Assembly: GCA_946478645.1 (NCBI GenBank)
Contig: CAMLCW010000194.1
Coordinates: 1 to 9,619 of the forward strand
Direction of reading: 5' to 3'
DNA length: 9,619 nucleotides
From: an uncultured Variovorax sp.
Lineage (GTDB): Bacteria; Pseudomonadota; Gammaproteobacteria; Burkholderiales; Burkholderiaceae
Below the pieces are notes generated by a model that ran no database searches, was not told the DNA's origin, and saw only the letters and a program-made list of their open reading frames with translations. Made by a program: the position numbers and the translations under genes. Numbering within the stretch: the stretch's first letter is position 1; every line of letters begins with the position of its first letter. Shown piece after piece: positions 6,721 to 9,619 of this stretch.

Positions 6721-7353
6721 CTAGGCCTTGGCTGCCGGTGCCGCCTGCCCCAGCGCAATCTTGAGCAGATCGGCCACGGTGTTCGCGTTGAGCTTTTCCA
6801 TGATGTTGGCGCGGTGCGCCTCGACGGTCTTGATGCTGATGCCCAGGTCGTCGGCGATCTGCTTGTTGAGGCGGCCCGCGACGATGCGCTCGAGCACCTG
6901 CGCCTCGCGGCCGGTGAGCTTGGACAGCAGCGCATCGCGGCTGGCCGACTGCTGGTGCTGCGTGAAGGCGCCGCGTGCATGCTCGAGCATGCGCTCGACC
7001 AGGCCGACGAGTTCTTCGTCGTTGAAGGGCTTCTGGATGAAATCCATCGCGCCCTTCTTCATGCTGTCGACCGCCATCGGCACGTCGCCGTGTCCGGTGA
7101 TGACCACGATCGGCAGCGGCGAGCGGCGCTCGATCAAACGGTCTTGCAGTTCGAGGCCCGTCATGCCCGCCATGCGGATGTCGACGATCAGGCAGGCGAC
7201 TTCGCGCGGGTCGTAGCGCGAGAGGAAGGACTCGGCGGAATCGAAACACCGCACCCTGTAGTCCTTGCCTTCGAGAAGCCATTGCAGCGAATCTCGTACG
7301 GCCTCGTCGTCGTCGACGACATAGACAGTGCCCTTCTTCGGAATCAAACTCAT
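6721..7353 (-). CDS. FixJ/NarL-family two-component response regulator
   Basis: DNA-binding partner of the adjacent sensor kinase. The 210-residue product has a receiver domain at about 8-125: acidic pocket Asp14/Asp15, phospho-acceptor Asp58 (VDIR), Thr86 in ITGHGD, and Lys108 in IQKPF. The [10 protein letters not shown] stretch is typical of FixJ/TodT/StyR-type receivers. A linker at about 126-145 is followed by a LuxR-type helix-turn-helix at about 146-205 ([15 protein letters not shown], then [26 protein letters not shown]). The start at 7353 overlaps the kinase stop in an ATGA, with AAAGG 7 nt before it inside the kinase gene, so the two are coupled. A terminator follows. Target genes are unknown. 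A similarly built pair is called FixLJ in some Burkholderia (recollection), but orthology is not shown here, so no symbol is given. Confidence 0.93.
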   Translation of the reverse strand: MSLIPKKGTVYVVDDDEAVRDSLQWLLEGKDYRVRCFDSAESFLSRYDPREVACLIVDIRMAGMTGLELQDRLIERRSPLPIVVITGHGDVPMAVDSMKKGAMDFIQKPFNDEELVGLVERMLEHARGAFTQHQQSASRDALLSKLTGREAQVLERIVAGRLNKQIADDLGISIKTVEAHRANIMEKLNANTVADLLKIALGQAAPAAKA

Positions 7354-9619
7354 GCAGGTACCTTTGCCTCGTCGCTTGCTACGGAACTGGTAGCGTCCAA
7401 CACCGGAATCCAGAAGGAAAAACGGCATCCAATCACATCCGGGCCATTGTAGATGTTCTCCGCCTGCATCCGGCCGCGGTGCGACTCGACGATGGTGCGG
7501 CAGAGATTCAGACCGATGCCCATGCCCTCGGGCTTGGTGGAGAAGAAGGCCTCGTAGAGGCGTTCCATCACCTCGGGCGCGAGGCCCTTGCCCGTGTCCT
7601 GCACCGAGAACTCGATGGCGTTCTGGCCTTCGATCATCTTGGGCAGCACGCGCAGCTCCACGCTGCGCCGCGCGAGCGGACGCTCGGCGATGTCGATCGA
7701 CTCGGCCGCGTTCTTCAACAGGTTGACCAGCACCTGCTCGATCAGGATCGGGTCGACCTGCACCACCGGCAGTCGGGCCGCCACGTAATGGTTGAGCCGC
7801 ACGTTGCGCCGCCGCAGCTCGATGCCCGCAAGCTCGACCGCTTCGCCGACCATGGTGGACACGTCGGAGGGCGTGCGGTTGGGTTCGCTGCGCTTCACGA
7901 ACGAGCGGATGCGCTGGATGATCTGGCCGGCGCGCTGCGCCTGCTTGGAGGTCTTCTCCAGTGCCGCGAGCAGTGCCTCGGTGTCGATCGCCTGCCCCTT
8001 GATGCGCGACATCATGCCGTTGCAGTAGTTGGTGATGGCCGTGAGCGGCTGGTTGAGCTCGTGCGCCACGCTCGAGGCCATCTCGCCCATCGTGATCAGC
8101 CGGCTTGCGGCCTGCGCGCGGTCGGCCTGCGCCGCGGCCTGTTCCTCGGCGTCGCGCCGCGGCGTGATGTCGGTGGCGATCACCAGCTGGGCCAGGCGGC
8201 CGTCGACCCAGGTCAGGTAGCGCGAGCGCACCTCGAGCCACTTGCCCAGGTGCGGCACGAAGATCTCGTTGTTGGCGGTCTGTGCCGCGGTCAGCGTATC
8301 GATCGGCAGGCCGGCGTAGGGATCGACGTCGTCGAGGCCCTCGTCGTGCGCATTCGATGCCGGCACGCCGGCCTGCGCGACCATGCCGAGATGGCCGACG
8401 GTGTCCGAACCGAACCAGAGGCGGTACAGCTTGTTGGCGAACAGCAGTTCCTCGCTGCCGATCGGCGCGACCGAGACGGCGGCGTCGAGCGCTTCCAGCA
8501 CGGTGGTGAAGCGCTCGTACGAAGCCGAGAGCTGTTCGCGGATGCGGGTCGGCTCGGTGATGTCGGTCATCGAGGTCATCCAGCCCGTCTGGTGGCCACG
8601 CGCGTCGATCAGCGGCGACACGTAGAGCCGGGCGTTGAAAACGCTGCCGTTCTTGCGCTTCACGCGCACCTGGAAGCCGCCGGGCAGAGCGCGGCCGTGC
8701 AGTTCTTCCTCGAGCCGCTCGTTCATCACCTCGCGGTCCGATTCGAGCCAGTAGGGGAAGGGCGGCGACTGGCCGACCAGCTCGGCCTCGCTCCAGCCCG
8801 TCATCGCGCAGAAGGCGGCATTCACGTAGGTGATGCGTCCCTGCAGGTCGAGCACCCGCATGCCGGTCAGCATCGAGTTCTCCATCGCGCGGCGGAAATT
8901 GGTCTCGGCCACCAGCCGCTGCTGCGCCTGCTGGCGCCTGCGGGTGTGGCGCCAGGTGCCGATCAGCATCCAGCTCGTCAGCACGCTGAGCGCGCAGACC
9001 AGCCAGAACAGGCCGTTGCCGACCACGCCCTGCGACGTGCGGTAGGCCTGGGCCCGCAGCACCAGCGCATTGCCCACGGGCGACACCGGCACTTCGTATT
9101 CGTTGGTCCGCTCGGGCCATGGCAGCAGCCGCGTGCCGCCTTCGCGCAGGTTCGCGGTGTTGCCGGCCAGCACGTTGCCCTTGGCATCGAGCAGCGACAC
9201 CGCATAGCGCGCCTGCACCTCCGACGGCATGCCGTAGCGCAGCAGGCCGTCGACCGAGAACTCGCCGAGCACCACGCCTGCGAAGAGTCCCTGGTCGAAC
9301 AGAGGGATGTGCAGCTGCAGCATCGCGGTCGGGTCGCCGCCCGCCATCGGCTGGGAGAACACCGGCTGGCGCAGCTCGCGGGCGAGCGCGTAGTTGCTTT
9401 CGATCTCGCCCGGGCGCAGCACGTCGCCGATCAGGTGCTGCTGCGCGGGGTGGACACTGGGCGCCGAATAGCCGGCCTTGAAGCGGCGCCGGTCATCGAT
9501 CCAGGCCACGGACTGCAGTTCGGGAAACTGGCTCACCAGCGATTCGGCGCGGCTCGCGAACTCGACCGGATCGATCTCGCGGTTGGAGGCGTCGCGCGCC
9601 AGGCGCATCAGTTGCTCCT
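7350..9619 (-). CDS. membrane PAS sensor histidine kinase (FixL/DctB-like), N-terminus outside the window
   Basis: Autophosphorylating sensor for the adjacent regulator. Residues are numbered from the ATG at 9608, giving 752; the frame is open to the window edge. Residues 1-195 look like an extracytoplasmic sensor domain (Cache/CHASE-like by layout; family not certain). A membrane helix lies at 198-217, followed by basic residues. PAS domain 1 is at about 233-352, PAS domain 2 at about 362-482, and a short coiled coil leads to HisKA with His516 in AHELNQPL. The ATPase domain has Asn633 (NLLKNAAES), DTGKG at 671-675, FFSTKPEG and GMGIGL at 695-700. A periplasmic domain followed by one helix requires another helix before it, so the true start is probably upstream of the window. 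AGGAG at 9615-9619 nevertheless makes 9608 look like a start. No haem-ligand His is seen in PAS 1. The signal is unknown. Confidence 0.93.
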   Translation of the reverse strand, partial: EQLMRLARDASNREIDPVEFASRAESLVSQFPELQSVAWIDDRRRFKAGYSAPSVHPAQQHLIGDVLRPGEIESNYALARELRQPVFSQPMAGGDPTAMLQLHIPLFDQGLFAGVVLGEFSVDGLLRYGMPSEVQARYAVSLLDAKGNVLAGNTANLREGGTRLLPWPERTNEYEVPVSPVGNALVLRAQAYRTSQGVVGNGLFWLVCALSVLTSWMLIGTWRHTRRRQQAQQRLVAETNFRRAMENSMLTGMRVLDLQGRITYVNAAFCAMTGWSEAELVGQSPPFPYWLESDREVMNERLEEELHGRALPGGFQVRVKRKNGSVFNARLYVSPLIDARGHQTGWMTSMTDITEPTRIREQLSASYERFTTVLEALDAAVSVAPIGSEELLFANKLYRLWFGSDTVGHLGMVAQAGVPASNAHDEGLDDVDPYAGLPIDTLTAAQTANNEIFVPHLGKWLEVRSRYLTWVDGRLAQLVIATDITPRRDAEEQAAAQADRAQAASRLITMGEMASSVAHELNQPLTAITNYCNGMMSRIKGQAIDTEALLAALEKTSKQAQRAGQIIQRIRSFVKRSEPNRTPSDVSTMVGEAVELAGIELRRRNVRLNHYVAARLPVVQVDPILIEQVLVNLLKNAAESIDIAERPLARRSVELRVLPKMIEGQNAIEFSVQDTGKGLAPEVMERLYEAFFSTKPEGMGIGLNLCRTIVESHRGRMQAENIYNGPDVIGCRFSFWIPVLDATSSVASDEAKVPA
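7361..7365 (-). promoter_or_regulatory. ribosome binding site of the response regulator, inside the kinase gene
   Basis: On the minus strand AAAGG stands 7 nt before the ATG at 7353 and is embedded in the last codons of the kinase gene. It gives the regulator its own initiation signal in addition to coupling through the ATGA overlap. Confidence 0.55.

Noticed and set aside
5792..7282. folD frame extending about 640 bp upstream.
   Set aside because: The extension is the regulator gene read out of frame and crosses the terminator. The known FolD N-terminus begins at the ATG at 6643.
6721..9120. A 799-residue minus-strand frame that seems to fuse a new N-terminal part to the response regulator.
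   Set aside because: Only the last 210 residues are the regulator. The rest is the kinase gene read in another frame, Arg/Ala-rich and without domains. The ATGA overlap and ribosome site set the regulator start at 7353.

Overview
The window is high-GC chromosomal DNA with tightly packed housekeeping genes on both strands. Gene content and protein style (DUF883/YqjE pair, class 2 PyrD, PrlC, an exported DUF4124-glutaredoxin, a FixL/FixJ-type pair beside folD) suggest a beta-proteobacterium of the Burkholderiales, most likely Comamonadaceae (Variovorax-like). That placement is by recognition, not by a database search. There is no transposase, tRNA, rRNA, CRISPR array or phage module, and nothing suggests recent transfer.

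Layout. Positions 1-128 are a leader holding a possible promoter, two small hairpins and a clear GGAGG ribosome site. Positions 129-1148 (+) carry a two-gene membrane-stress operon: a tail-anchored DUF883 (ElaB/YqjD-like) protein, then a YqjE-family membrane protein whose C-terminus looks like a fused YqjK. pyrD (1169-2245, -) converges on that operon and is divergent from rpiA (2286-3011, +). rpiA converges on the next block across a 25-bp gap containing a hairpin.

Positions 3037-6643 (-) hold folD, prlC and an exported glutaredoxin-like gene, in that transcription order, with gaps of 7 and about 30 bp; they are probably one operon. Positions 6721-9619 (-) hold a membrane PAS sensor kinase (cut by the window edge) and a FixJ/NarL-type response regulator, joined by an ATGA stop/start overlap. 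A good intrinsic terminator lies between the regulator and folD, its U-tract only 20 bp before the folD start, so the signalling pair and the folD operon are probably separate or attenuated units.

Functionally the window combines de novo pyrimidine synthesis (PyrD), the pentose phosphate pathway (RpiA), one-carbon folate metabolism (FolD), cytosolic peptide turnover (PrlC), envelope thiol chemistry (glutaredoxin-like protein), envelope/ribosome stress proteins (DUF883/YqjE) and a two-component system of unknown signal. I found no convincing undescribed system. The points most worth a second look are the YqjE-YqjK fusion, the two-hairpin module before folD, and the FixL-like kinase whose PAS domain lacks a haem-ligand histidine.
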